64,000 bases of DNA from Pseudomonas wayambapalatensis (GCA_014268975.2 CP077096.1:2455501-2519500), one strand, 5' to 3'. Positions 45,724 to 54,180 are shown, counted from the stretch's first letter. Translations and numbers: made by a program. Notes: generated by a model from the letters alone, not told the origin.

Positions 45724-46587
45724 TCAGGCTCCCATGGTTTTGACGTAATTGCGGTGAATCAACCAGTTTGACAGTGTTGCGAGGAGCAATGTTGTGACGA
45801 TGAGTACCAACGCCATGGCGGCGCCGAATGGCCAGTTTGATGCTTTTGCGATCTGGTCATACAGCGAAGGAGCCATCATGGTTAAACCAGTACCGCCCAG
45901 CAAAACCGGGGTCGCATATGCGTTCATGCAGAGAATGAACACAAGCATGGTTCCCGCTGCTACGCCAGGAGCTGCAATGGGTAGCACGACGCGACGGAAG
46001 GTGGTAGCGAATGTAGCCCCCAAATTCTGGGCCGCTTCCTCAACCGAGAAGTCGATGCCCTCTAGAACGCTTTGAAGAGTAAGAATCATGTAGGGCATGA
46101 CTACTGCAGTAGTGCCAACGATCACTGCAAAGGGCGTGTACATGAACTTGATAGGTTCATCGGTGATACCCAGCCACATCAGCGTTGCGTTGACCACACC
46201 GACATTACCCAGGATCACCATCCAACCAGCCGCACGAACAACGTTCCCTACCATGAGTGGAAACACGAGCAGCACAATGAACAGGCTCTTGTAGCGACTC
46301 TGGGTTTTTGCCAAAAAGTACGCGACAGGGAAGCCCAGTACAAGAGCAAAAACCGTACACAGGGCGGCAACGCCGAGGGTGGAAATAAAGACCTTACGGT
46401 AATACTCATCGCTAAAAAACTTTACATAGTTCTCTAGTGTGAAAGTTTCCACCATCAAGTCCATTGGATCAAAATGGTTAAAGCTGTAACCCATCATGAG
46501 AAACAGTGGTACGACTATGATGCCTAAAACTACGACAGATGCTGGAAACGCAATGCTTGCACCTGTAACTTGAGAAGAGCCGCTCAT
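45724..46587 (-). CDS. ABC transporter permease (PotB-like)
   Basis: I start at complement 46585-46587 (MSGSSQVTGASIAFPASVVVLGIIVVPLFLMMGYSFNHF), which has AAAGGTGAAAGT ahead and gives 287 residues. Six helices are predicted. The cytoplasmic EAA loop that contacts the ATPase reads EAAQNLGATFATTFRRVVLPIAAPGVAAG. This is the PotB/FbpB type. It lies 11 bases after the ATPase gene. Confidence 0.88.
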   Translation of the reverse strand: MSGSSQVTGASIAFPASVVVLGIIVVPLFLMMGYSFNHFDPMDLMVETFTLENYVKFFSDEYYRKVFISTLGVAALCTVFALVLGFPVAYFLAKTQSRYKSLFIVLLVFPLMVGNVVRAAGWMVILGNVGVVNATLMWLGITDEPIKFMYTPFAVIVGTTAVVMPYMILTLQSVLEGIDFSVEEAAQNLGATFATTFRRVVLPIAAPGVAAGTMLVFILCMNAYATPVLLGGTGLTMMAPSLYDQIAKASNWPFGAAMALVLIVTTLLLATLSNWLIHRNYVKTMGA

Positions 46588-46598
46588 ACTTTCACCTT

Positions 46599-47648
46599 TT
46601 ACTCTGCAAACAGAACGCAATCACTGGAGCGGAACGAAGCAACAAGTGGCGATCCAGGGGCGATGGCTGTGTTTGCTGAGGAAGCATTATTGGGTACGTG
46701 CAGATTTAAGATGTCCCCACCCTGCAGGCGCAGGCGGATGTCGATGAGGGAACCAAGGTAAGCAGCCGATTCGACCCAGCCATCAAATACGTTGTCGGAC
46801 TCCGGATGGGCTCCCACATTGATACGCTCCGGACGGATACCAATTCGTCCAACCTTCTGACCGCTGGCGACTTGGATGTTGGTGCCGGCTTCGCTCACAA
46901 AACGCCCATTCGCCACGAGGTTTCCTTTGAAGAAGCTCATCCGTCCAAGGAAGTCAGCTACAAAGTGGTTGCTCGGAGAATCGTACAGTTCCTTTGGTGA
47001 ACCAATCTGCTGAACTCTGCCGTTGTACATAATTGCCATGCGGTCAGAAATGGCAAGGGCTTCTTCTTGGTCATGCGTTACGAAGACAGTGGTAAGACCG
47101 AGATTCTGTTGCAGCGAGCGAATCTCTTCACGCACCTCCACGCGAAGCTTGGCATCCAGGTTGGAGAGTGGCTCGTCGAGCAGGAACACTTTGGGCTGAA
47201 TGGCCAATGCTCGGGCAATCGCTACGCGCTGCTGCTGGCCTCCAGACAATTGGCGAGGGTAGCGATCACGGAATGAGGTCATCCGCACCATATCCAAGGC
47301 CGTGGCGATTCGACTATCACGCTCTTTGCCGGAAACGTTATGCATCTCCAAGCCGAATGAGACGTTCTGGGCCACCGTCATATGTGGGAACAGGGCGTAA
47401 CGCTGGAAGACCATACCAGTGTTACGCTTATGAACTGGCAGGTTTGTGACGTCAGTTTCGCCGATATGGATGCTTCCCGCTGTCGGTTCAATGAACCCTG
47501 CGATCATCCGAAGCGTGGTCGTTTTACCGCAGCCGCTTGGGCCTAGGAATGCGACCAACTCGCCGTCTGCGATCTCCAGCGAAAAGTCTTCGAGCGCTAC
47601 CGCATCGCCAAACTGTTTTTTCAACTTGTTGATAGATACTTTGGACAT
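46599..47648 (-). CDS. ABC transporter ATPase (PotA-like)
   Basis: The 349-residue protein has Walker A FLGPSGCGKTTTLRMIAG, the Q-loop, the signature LSGGQQQRVAIARALAIQPKVFLLDEPLSNLD with Walker B, and His switch VFVTHDQEEALAISDR. The C-terminal TOBE domain (IGIRPERINVGAH, then IRLRLQGGDILNLHVPN) places it in the CUT1/PotA/FbpC branch. It powers uptake with the two permeases and the binding protein of this operon. Confidence 0.94.
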   Translation of the reverse strand: MSKVSINKLKKQFGDAVALEDFSLEIADGELVAFLGPSGCGKTTTLRMIAGFIEPTAGSIHIGETDVTNLPVHKRNTGMVFQRYALFPHMTVAQNVSFGLEMHNVSGKERDSRIATALDMVRMTSFRDRYPRQLSGGQQQRVAIARALAIQPKVFLLDEPLSNLDAKLRVEVREEIRSLQQNLGLTTVFVTHDQEEALAISDRMAIMYNGRVQQIGSPKELYDSPSNHFVADFLGRMSFFKGNLVANGRFVSEAGTNIQVASGQKVGRIGIRPERINVGAHPESDNVFDGWVESAAYLGSLIDIRLRLQGGDILNLHVPNNASSANTAIAPGSPLVASFRSSDCVLFAE

Positions 47649-47652
47649 AGCG

Positions 47653-48513
47653 CTACACCACTTGGCTGAGTTTGACGAAACGGTCGGTCACCAACATCAC
47701 GATCCCTAGCAACAGAATCTGAACGGCAGAGACTGCAGCGATGGTGGGGTCGAGGTTGAATTCGAGGTACTGCATAATTGCAATTGGAAGCGTCGTCTTA
47801 CCGGGGCCAACTAGGGCCAACGACAGCTCCAGGTTCTCGAAAGAAACAATGAAGGAGAACAGCGAAGCTGCAACGATTGAAGGCCGAAGCATGGGCAGCG
47901 TGACTCGGCGAAATGCCGCCCAGCTGGACGCTCCGAGGTTACGTGCAGCTTCTTCAATCGAAGGGTCTAGGCCTGCCATACCGGTGGAAACCAAGCGCAC
48001 CGTCCACGGGATGGTCAGGCATACGTGAGCGATTACCAGCCCACCGAATGTGCCTACGATGTCCGTATCTAATACATTTTCAGCTCGCATGTAGAACAGG
48101 TAAATCGCGATGCCTGCCACGATGCCTGGGATAAGGAGTGGAGATAGTAGGAGAGTGTTGACGAACTTGCTCCCCAGGAAACCATTCCGAACGATCCCGA
48201 GCGCAGCGGCTACTCCGAGAATGACCCCAGTGATCGAGGCTACAGCAGCTACCTGAAAGCTAAGCACCAAGCCATTCATGAATGACGAGTTCTGCCAGGC
48301 GCTTTCGTACCACTTCAGCGTGTAGCCAGATGGTGGGAAATGCGGGATGGCATCGACAAAGAAGCTCATCCATACAACGAAAATGAGCGGGCTGAGCATG
48401 AAGAAGTACATCATGCAAACGAATACCCGGTGTAGCAAAGATGACCATCTCACTCGCCGCCTAACCTTGGGTGCCGTAGCTGCTGAGATATTTGAAGCGG
48501 CAACGCTGGACAT
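47653..48513 (-). CDS. ABC transporter permease (PotC-like), first gene of the operon
   Basis: From the ATG complement 48511-48513 (MSSVAASNISAATAPKVRRRVRWSS) the protein has 286 residues with six helices. The EAA loop reads EEAARNLGASSWAAFRRVTLPMLRPSIVAASL. GAGG lies nine bases ahead. A start at 48549 (MRPSFFYVRDIV) is also possible. It pairs with the PotB-like permease. The operon promoter must lie upstream, in the gap shared with lysR. Confidence 0.87.
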   Translation of the reverse strand: MSSVAASNISAATAPKVRRRVRWSSLLHRVFVCMMYFFMLSPLIFVVWMSFFVDAIPHFPPSGYTLKWYESAWQNSSFMNGLVLSFQVAAVASITGVILGVAAALGIVRNGFLGSKFVNTLLLSPLLIPGIVAGIAIYLFYMRAENVLDTDIVGTFGGLVIAHVCLTIPWTVRLVSTGMAGLDPSIEEAARNLGASSWAAFRRVTLPMLRPSIVAASLFSFIVSFENLELSLALVGPGKTTLPIAIMQYLEFNLDPTIAAVSAVQILLLGIVMLVTDRFVKLSQVV

Positions 48514-48590
48514 GACGATGTCCCTCACATAGAAAAAACTTGGGCGCATCCTTGCGATGAGCAACGAGAACAACTCAAGCAAATGCGCTT

Positions 48591-48689
48591 TTAGCTTTTC
48601 TCTGGATAGGGATAGCACTCATTGCCCAAGCCTTCTGATGGCTGGCGATGAACGTCACTACGATGAGGGTGATAGGAAGGAAAACTCAT
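48591..48689 (-). CDS. Possible 32-residue leader or small protein before the ABC operon
   Basis: The ATG complement at 48687-48689 is preceded by GAGAGGAG at ideal distance. The product begins MSFPSYHPHRSDVHRQPSEG and is rich in His, Pro, Ser and Tyr, without a membrane helix. The stop is 78 bases before the first permease. The good ribosome site is the main support. No family is recognised. Confidence 0.4.
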   Translation of the reverse strand: MSFPSYHPHRSDVHRQPSEGLGNECYPYPEKS

Positions 48690-48862
48690 TGACGTACTCC
48701 TCTCGGAAGCCTGGTTTTTGTGATTAGTGGCAGCATACGAGTAAGCAATCTTCGTTAAGAAGATGAAGCCCTTGATCAGGGCAACGGGATTTCTTCCCGA
48801 ATTGTTGTAGGTCGAGAATGATCCGTCACAAAACCTGTGTAAAGTGCGAAAATTTTTGCTAT

Positions 48863-48881
48863 ACATGCGAAAAATGCATGT
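48863..48881. promoter_or_regulatory. LysR-type operator, copy 1 (lysR/ABC operon)
   Basis: ACATGCGAAAAATGCATGT contains the inverted arms ACATGC and GCATGT around seven bases. It ends 12 bases before the lysR start, over the likely promoter, so it could serve autorepression and activation of the ABC operon. It agrees with the site at 49811-49829 at 13 of 19 positions. Confidence 0.6.
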
Positions 48882-48893
48882 TTGGAGCAGGCT

Positions 48894-49811
48894 ATGTTGA
48901 CGACGAAAGGCCTTGAGGCCCTCCGCGCTTTTGTCGAAACAGGTTCAGTGACTCAGGCTTCGGTACGCCTGAACCGCACGCAACCGCAAGTGGGTAGGCT
49001 GCTATCCAATCTTGAGGAAGAGGTCGGATTTGCGCTGTTCCAACGCACCAAAAAACGACTCAGTCTTACTCCAGATGGATGGAGCTTTTATCGTCAGGTT
49101 GAACGCCATTTGGCTAGCCAGGAGTCTCTTCAAAAGCTCGCTGGCCGTCTAAAAGCCAGACAAAATAACCACGTTCGAGTACTGACTGCCCCTCATCTCA
49201 GCAACGCCATCGTGAACGATGCGCTAGCCATAATGGCCGAACGCTCAGCGCGATTTTCCGCAAGCATCGATTCACGGGTGAGGCTCGATATTGAGACATG
49301 GGTTGGTCAGGAAAACTTCGATCTCGGCGTGACCGTACTCCCCCTAGAGAACCCCCTGTTAGAGGTTGAGCCATTCATCAGCGTAGAGGTGGTAGCTGCC
49401 ATGAGTGCCGACCACCCTTTTGCATCCAAACCAGTCATTACCGTAGACGACCTTTCGGGGGAGTCGCTGATTGCTCTCCATCCTCGCTCCTTGATTCGTC
49501 AGTCATTGAGTCTAGTCACGGAGTCCCTGCAACCTCAGCCAAACATCAGGTTCGAAACGACTAATGGCATCCTCGCGTGCCAGCTTGCTGCTCGAGGATT
49601 GGGTATCGCAATCTCGGATCCTTTCATCGCAACCTCAAGCGAGGTGCCTCTTGTGCTTCGACCGTTTCAGCCAGCTATCACTTTGGACTACGGTTTCATT
49701 TTCCCAGCCTGGCAGGAGCGCAGTGGAGCGGTGAACGAACTGGCCAATTTGATCAAGGAGCATGCGGAGAAGCGAATATCAGCAATCCGGGATCAGCAAC
49801 GCTATGCTTAA
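48894..49811 (+). CDS. LysR-family regulator of the transporter/hydrolase island
   Basis: The ATG at 48894 has GGAGCAGG just before it; the TTG at 48882 would overlap that site. The 305-residue product has the LysR helix-turn-helix at residues about 6 to 62 (GLEALRAFVETGSVTQASVRLNRTQPQVGRLLSNLEEEVG). The effector domain starts near residue 90. It lies between the divergent ABC operon and the hydrolase gene, and matched operators sit before itself and before the hydrolase. Confidence 0.88.
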   Translation: MLTTKGLEALRAFVETGSVTQASVRLNRTQPQVGRLLSNLEEEVGFALFQRTKKRLSLTPDGWSFYRQVERHLASQESLQKLAGRLKARQNNHVRVLTAPHLSNAIVNDALAIMAERSARFSASIDSRVRLDIETWVGQENFDLGVTVLPLENPLLEVEPFISVEVVAAMSADHPFASKPVITVDDLSGESLIALHPRSLIRQSLSLVTESLQPQPNIRFETTNGILACQLAARGLGIAISDPFIATSSEVPLVLRPFQPAITLDYGFIFPAWQERSGAVNELANLIKEHAEKRISAIRDQQRYA

Positions 49812-49829
49812 TATGCGTTAAACGCACAT
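49811..49829 (+). promoter_or_regulatory. LysR-type operator, copy 2 (hydrolase promoter)
   Basis: ATATGCGTTAAACGCACAT contains the arms TGCGT and ACGCA around TAA. It lies 85 bases upstream of the hydrolase start and matches the copy before lysR at 13 of 19 positions, including the ATGCG and GCA cores. Confidence 0.6.
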
Positions 49830-49913
49830 AATCATTAAATTTACGAACTTTACGCACGTTGCAAGAAGTCGCAATCTGCTGCCGTCAACCTTGATTTGCA
49901 GTGGAGAGATTTG

Positions 49914-51746
49914 ATGTCAGATGCAGATATTGGCAGTGTAGCTTGGCGGCTGCCCCCGAGTGAATACCTGGCTAGGCGGGAACGCGACTTCACCGTTCCT
50001 TCGGCCCCCGCGTCCCAGTACATCGCTATGCGAGATGGCTGCAAGATCGCGATTGACGTTTTTCTCCCTCAGACGGAAATCGATGCTCACGCTGATCGGC
50101 AATTCCCAGCAATCGTCGTCTTCACGCCCTACTATCGTCGTTTCAAGGTTGCAGAAGGTTCGAAGCAAGAATGCAGTCCCAACACCTTCAAGTACCGTGA
50201 CCAGTTCGTGCCCTATGGTTACGCAGTGGTAGTGGTCGATGTCCGTGGTACAGGCGCAAGCTTCGGTAGCCGTGATAGCTTCCGCTCTCCAGCTGAGCGA
50301 GCTGATACTGTCCAAGTTGTGGATTGGATCATCGCCCAGTCATGGTCGAACGGGCGCGTTGGTGCCACAGGCGTTTCGTACCTCGGCGCCTCATCTGACT
50401 TCCTCGCAAGTACCGGCCACCCTGCGGTCAAGGCCATCGCACCTCTGTTTTCGGTATGGGATACCTACCGTGACAATTATTACCCTGGGGGTATCCAGGT
50501 TAAGTCACTAACTCGCCTGTACGACGACATCATGATTGGCTTAGATCATGACCGCCGCGACGTCTTGAGGCAGTTCGCGTACTTTAATCATCCAGACTTC
50601 CAAGGCCCACAGCCGGTCGACGAAGATCACAACGGCGAGATGTGTGCCGCTGCTATTCAAGAGCACTTGGCCAACTTCAGGCAGACTGACTTCATGGCTG
50701 AATTCAAGTTCAGCGATGACTGCCTGCCCTACGATAAAAACTTCACGCCCGCGACTTTCAGCCCCCACTCTTACTGTGCAGGCACCCGCAGTGACCTCGC
50801 CATCTACTCGGTGTCTGGCTGGATGGATGGCACCGGGTACATGAACGGAGCAATCTCGCGGTTCCTCACTCTGAGTGAAAACCCGAAGCACCTGCTGCTA
50901 GGCCCCTGGGATCATGGGGCACGTATCAATGTGTCCCCGTGGCGTCTCGAGGAAACTGCTCAGTTCGGTTTGATGCCCGAGTTGCTGCGCTTTTTCGATC
51001 ATTACCTGCAGCAGCGCCCAACCGGTCTCGACCAAGAAGCACCAATTCACTATTTCAGCATGCACGACGAACAATGGTGTGCTGCTGAGCAGTGGCCACC
51101 GACCGAGATTGATTCGGTGCTGTTCTTGGGCAACAACCAAAAGCTGTCCGCCGAGCCGCCCCAGGAAGGTGCCAAAGACGAGTATCAAGTCGACTTCCGT
51201 CATGGCAGCGGTAACGGTACTCGGTACGAGCGAATTGCTGGCGTAGACAGCCGTATTTACTATGCTGACTGGCAAGGGCGAACAAAGGATCTATTGAGCT
51301 ACACAACAGCATCGCTACCTGATGGCCTGGATATCTGCGGCCATATCGTTGCGGACTTCTGGGTCGAATCCAATCAGCCTGATGCCGCACTGTTCGTCTA
51401 CGTCAGCGAGATCGAGTCAGACGGAACAGAGCGCTATGTCACTGAGGGGCTGCTGCGAGCACTTCTGCGCAAGGAAACGACGCCACCAGCGACCTACCGC
51501 ACCACCTGGCCATATCAGAGCCTTGCGCGGAAAGACGCGCAAGTAATGCATCCGGGAACAGCGGAGCATATTCGCCTTGCACTAACTCCAACGGCTTGGG
51601 CGTTCAAGCCTGGCAGCAAGATTCGGGTGTCGTTCGCAGGAGCAGATAGCGATCACTGTGGCCAAATTCCTCACGGTCGCCCACCACGATTGAAAATTCT
51701 GCGTGGCGGTTCGCATCCATCGAAGATCATCGTTCCATCACGGTGA
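49914..51746 (+). CDS. CocE/NonD-family hydrolase (peptidase S15-like)
   Basis: From the ATG at 49914 (GGAGAG ahead) the protein has 610 residues. The N-terminal alpha/beta hydrolase domain has the nucleophile Ser155 in GVSYLGAS, the acid in SVSGWMDGTGY and the histidine in LLLGPWDHG. The oxyanion tyrosine is in FTPYYRRF. The C-terminal jelly-roll XPD_C domain covers about residues 370 to 600. Family members split esters or amides such as cocaine, cephalosporin side chains or amino acid esters. No signal peptide is seen, so it probably acts on imported substrate. The LysR-type operator upstream links it to the ABC operon. Confidence 0.9.
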   Translation: MSDADIGSVAWRLPPSEYLARRERDFTVPSAPASQYIAMRDGCKIAIDVFLPQTEIDAHADRQFPAIVVFTPYYRRFKVAEGSKQECSPNTFKYRDQFVPYGYAVVVVDVRGTGASFGSRDSFRSPAERADTVQVVDWIIAQSWSNGRVGATGVSYLGASSDFLASTGHPAVKAIAPLFSVWDTYRDNYYPGGIQVKSLTRLYDDIMIGLDHDRRDVLRQFAYFNHPDFQGPQPVDEDHNGEMCAAAIQEHLANFRQTDFMAEFKFSDDCLPYDKNFTPATFSPHSYCAGTRSDLAIYSVSGWMDGTGYMNGAISRFLTLSENPKHLLLGPWDHGARINVSPWRLEETAQFGLMPELLRFFDHYLQQRPTGLDQEAPIHYFSMHDEQWCAAEQWPPTEIDSVLFLGNNQKLSAEPPQEGAKDEYQVDFRHGSGNGTRYERIAGVDSRIYYADWQGRTKDLLSYTTASLPDGLDICGHIVADFWVESNQPDAALFVYVSEIESDGTERYVTEGLLRALLRKETTPPATYRTTWPYQSLARKDAQVMHPGTAEHIRLALTPTAWAFKPGSKIRVSFAGADSDHCGQIPHGRPPRLKILRGGSHPSKIIVPSR

Positions 51747-52117
51747 GGTGTGGCCAATACAGATGTACCAGCTATGAGTTGGAGCTTGAGGGTTCTTCAG
51801 CATCCAGTATGGCTTGAACCACAATAAAGTAGGTCACAAAAATGCGAGGTCTGGCATGTGGTGAGGCCTCGCAGCAAGTGTGGAACTATTCTGGGCAGCA
51901 TACGTATTACACGTAATAAACCTCCGCGCAGTACCCTTTAAGACGAAAAAAAACCGCCAGAAATGGCGGTTCTTTAAAATCTTGCTCGGAGTCTCCGACT
52001 CTCCACGGCTGGGTTTAAGGTGCCGTTAAAGAGGTCACTTCCTCTAAGAGGGTTTGGTGTCGGATACATACACAATCAGGCTAACTTTCGTATACTCATT
52101 GCGTCAAGGCGCAATAT
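51747..52117. other. Gap between hydrolase and mvaT-like gene
   Basis: No gene is supported in these 371 bases. It holds the terminator at 51945-51975 and AT-rich DNA with ACGTATTACACGTAATAAA repeats at about 51900. Nothing else is recognised. Confidence 0.5.
51945..51975. terminator. Bidirectional terminator
   Basis: CCGCCA and TGGCGG form a stem around GAAA at 51954-51969, with a nine-base A run on the left and TTCTTT on the right. It can end the hydrolase transcript and, on the minus strand, the mvaT-like transcript. Confidence 0.7.
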
Positions 52118-52483
52118 TCACTGGCGCCAGGACTCGACGGTTTCAGCGCCGTGCTCAGCTTTCCAGGCCTTCAGAACCGCATGATTCCCGCCCTTGGTCT
52201 GAACAACTTCGCCGTGGTGCGGGTTTTTATAGACCTTTACTTCGCGAGGCTTACGGCTGGTCTTCTCTTGGGCGGCAAGGGCGGGAGCACGTGCCGAAGC
52301 CTTGGGATCAAGGATATTGATCACCTCGCGCAGGCTGTATCCGTACTCACCGAGCAAGGCTCGCAGTTTCTCTTCAAACTCCATCTCCGCCTTGATGCCC
52401 GAGTCACCCTTCATGGCTTCGAGTTCTGCCAATTGCTGAGCGAGTTGTTGCTCCAAACGACGGAATTCTACGAGACGAGACAT
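52118..52483 (-). CDS. MvaT/MvaU-type H-NS-like nucleoid silencer
   Basis: The 121-residue protein has the N-terminal coiled-coil oligomerisation region (MSRLVEFRRLEQQLAQQLAELEAMKGDSGIKAEMEFEEKLRALLGEYGYSLREV). The C-terminal DNA-binding part (REVKVYKNPHHGEVVQTKGGNHAVLKAWKAEHG) is also typical of MvaT. These proteins bind AT-rich DNA and silence acquired genes. It sits at the edge of the AT-richer island, so it may be either the island's own silencer or a core paralogue; putida-group strains carry several. AAAGGAAACC precedes the ATG. Confidence 0.93.
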   Translation of the reverse strand: MSRLVEFRRLEQQLAQQLAELEAMKGDSGIKAEMEFEEKLRALLGEYGYSLREVINILDPKASARAPALAAQEKTSRKPREVKVYKNPHHGEVVQTKGGNHAVLKAWKAEHGAETVESWRQ

Positions 52484-52608
52484 GGGGACGGTTTCCTTTA
52501 GGAGGCTAATGATCTATCAAGATTACAGAATCGGCTGAAGAAAGTCATAGCATTCTCAGATCGGCCAAGCCCCATGATCCGGCAGAGCGGCCCGCCCTTC
52601 AGTGACTA

Positions 52609-52812
52609 GGGTTGTAACGCTAATTCTGGAATGTAACAGCGCCAACGTTGCATTCCCAAAACCACGTTACAAGCCCCATAACCATTGGGTTTGCGACCAA
52701 ATCGCAAGCGGAGCGCGCAAGTTAGGAAGGCTGAAGGCGTGAGGATGGAAGCCCGCAGGGCCGGGCAGCACGAACGTGAGGCCTGGTTCACGACAGCCGT
52801 CCGCGAATGCGG
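52609..52812. other. Structured noncoding segment with serial hairpins
   Basis: At least five stem-loops lie in 204 bases. An outer TTGTAACG/CGTTACAA stem (52612-52619 with 52665-52672) encloses a GGAATGTAAC/GTTGCATTCC stem (52628-52637 with 52647-52656). Then come TTGCG/CGCAA (52691-52707), GCCC/GGGC (52751-52766), CGTGA/TCACG (52775-52792) and CCGC/GCGG (52801-52812). The second half is much richer in GC than its surroundings. The ORFs across it look spurious. It may be a repeat family or a noncoding RNA gene. Confidence 0.45.
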
Positions 52813-52824
52813 CCCGCCCAAGGA

Positions 52825-53302
52825 TCAGCGGTGCAGTTTGCTGAAACGCTCTACAAGCAACGAGGGTGCAATTGAATTCCACGTGTCAAGGCCTGAAGTG
52901 TTGTGAAACAGGTAAATACCGCAACCCACAAAGAATCCCCCTGTCAGCAGTCCTATGACTGAGGCGCCCGAGCTGATAAAAGCCCATTGCAGCGACATCG
53001 AGCGGCTGCCCATCAAAAAATCCGATCCGAAGACCAGGGCAATCCAGCTCAAAACAAATGCCACAGCAGCCCAGATCGTAGCAATTACCCAAAAATGCAA
53101 CTGCACTTTGTAGCGCATGCTTGGCACGCGTAGGAGCCTGCCACTGGCAGTCTTGGCTGCAAGAACAACTGCAGTATTTTTAACCTTGTTTTTTGAGTTC
53201 TGCACAAGAGCATAGAACTCAACATGAGATCCTTGCTCTAACTCTTCATAAATCTGAGTCGGAACTTTGACATTGGGGGGCTAACACCCCATCAATTTTC
53301 AT
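52825..53302 (-). pseudogene. Two-helix membrane protein gene with a frameshift near its start
   Basis: The open part (from 53205) encodes 126 residues with two membrane helices (FWVIATIWAAVAFVLSWIALVFG and SSGASVIGLLTGGFFVGCGIYLF). Protein-like sequence continues upstream in the same frame (NVKVPTQIYEELEQGSHVEFYALVQNSK) with no start codon. In another frame an ATG at 53302 gives MKIDGVLA. Removing one C of the six-base run at 53275-53280 joins both into a 158-residue protein. I recognise no family. Confidence 0.55.
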
Positions 53303-53472
53303 GATGGCTTGCACGAAACCCGAGAGATGGTCGAAAACTCGAATATCCTATAGGCAGCCAGCAAATTTTAGGTATTCAAACTTTATAAACACTTACAGCT
53401 CCTTGCTCGGGCCCAAATTTCAGGCAGGGGAAGGCCTTGGGCACACCTTGGCGTGCTCAGGCTCGATCTAAA

Positions 53473-53864
53473 TCAGTGCAGTTGAGTATTGGGGAAGTGG
53501 TCACCCACCAGGCGGCAAAAGTCCCTCAAGCTATGGCGCCCACCATCACGGCGAAAGGTAGCCACGACGTACTTGGAGTTCATGGTCGTGATCACCCAGA
53601 ACTTGCCTTCTTTCTTAATATTCACGATGTCGGATGTCTGGATCAGATGCCCATCGGAGAATCGGCGAATCGGCTATGAGGCCCTTGCCGCACATGCCCG
53701 AAGACGACGCCAACGGCACTGAGTCGATGAATGTGGACATTCACCAGAGACGCGGTGACCTCGTCCTCGTACTCTTGGCCTACAGCTCGAGCAATACGCA
53801 ACAGGTCGAAGTCCGAATAGCGCTTCACGAGGTAGTCCACCTTCACCGTGTTGACCTCTGACAT
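53473..53864 (-). pseudogene. Frameshifted small gene, resembles DUF6957-like proteins
   Basis: The start MSEVNTVKVDYLVKRYSDFDLLRIARAVG at 53864 leads to RFADSPMGI and a stop at 53643. After removing eight bases (TCTCCGAT, a near-duplication of its neighbour) the frame continues RFADGHLIQTSDIVNIKKEG, KFWVITTMNSKYVVATFRRD and on to a stop at 53473. The restored protein has 127 residues. The C-terminal text recalls a small Pseudomonas family, DUF6957, from memory only. It follows the next gene by two bases. Confidence 0.5.
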
Positions 53865-53866
53865 CC

Positions 53867-54180
53867 CTAAGCCCTCCGAGGCTCTCCAGCGTTGGCCTGA
53901 GCCATACCGCGTCGATAGAGCTCTTTGACCCCGTTTAGCGAGTCGACACCGAGACCCTGCTCATGCGTATCGATGTACACAGCACCACCCTCTACTTCCA
54001 GAACACAGACGGCCACACCAGCCTGGTTGTGTCCCATCGAAAGCGACGTGAGCTTCTCCATCTTCCAACTGCCATCCTTGTTCATCCAGGATGGAGTGAC
54101 AGTTTGGACTTCCTGCACAACCAAACTCTCATCTTGGGCTACCAGCAGCGTTGGTTGCTTTCGTCGATTTCTACCGGCAT
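53867..54180 (-). pseudogene. Frameshifted small gene upstream of the DUF6957-like gene
   Basis: A strong ribosome site (GGAGGG) and ATG at 54180 give MPVEIDESNQRCW and a stop at 54139. In the neighbouring frame the text continues AQDESLVVQEVQTVTPSWMN and then MEKLTSLSMGHNQAGVAVCVLEVEGGAVYIDTHEQ, to a stop at 53867. A one-base loss near 54141 explains this. The intact product would be about 105 residues. Its family is not recognised. Together with the next gene it looks like a decayed two-gene operon. Confidence 0.5.

Larger units (their letters stand above)
48514..48893. other. Divergent promoter region between ABC operon and lysR
   Basis: This 380-base AT-richer gap contains one short candidate ORF (48591-48689, described separately) and the LysR-type inverted repeat at 48863-48881. 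No other gene is supported. Both divergent promoters should lie here. Confidence 0.55.

Noticed and set aside
52609..52676. Integron attC site
   Set aside because: The hairpin has the right size, but the outer arms do not fit the RYYYAAC/GTTRRRY core, and no integrase or cassette array is present.
52606..52906. Overlapping 71 to 73 codon ORFs on both strands
   Set aside because: All three frames are open only because the segment is GC-rich; the inverted repeats explain the sequence better than any of these proteins.
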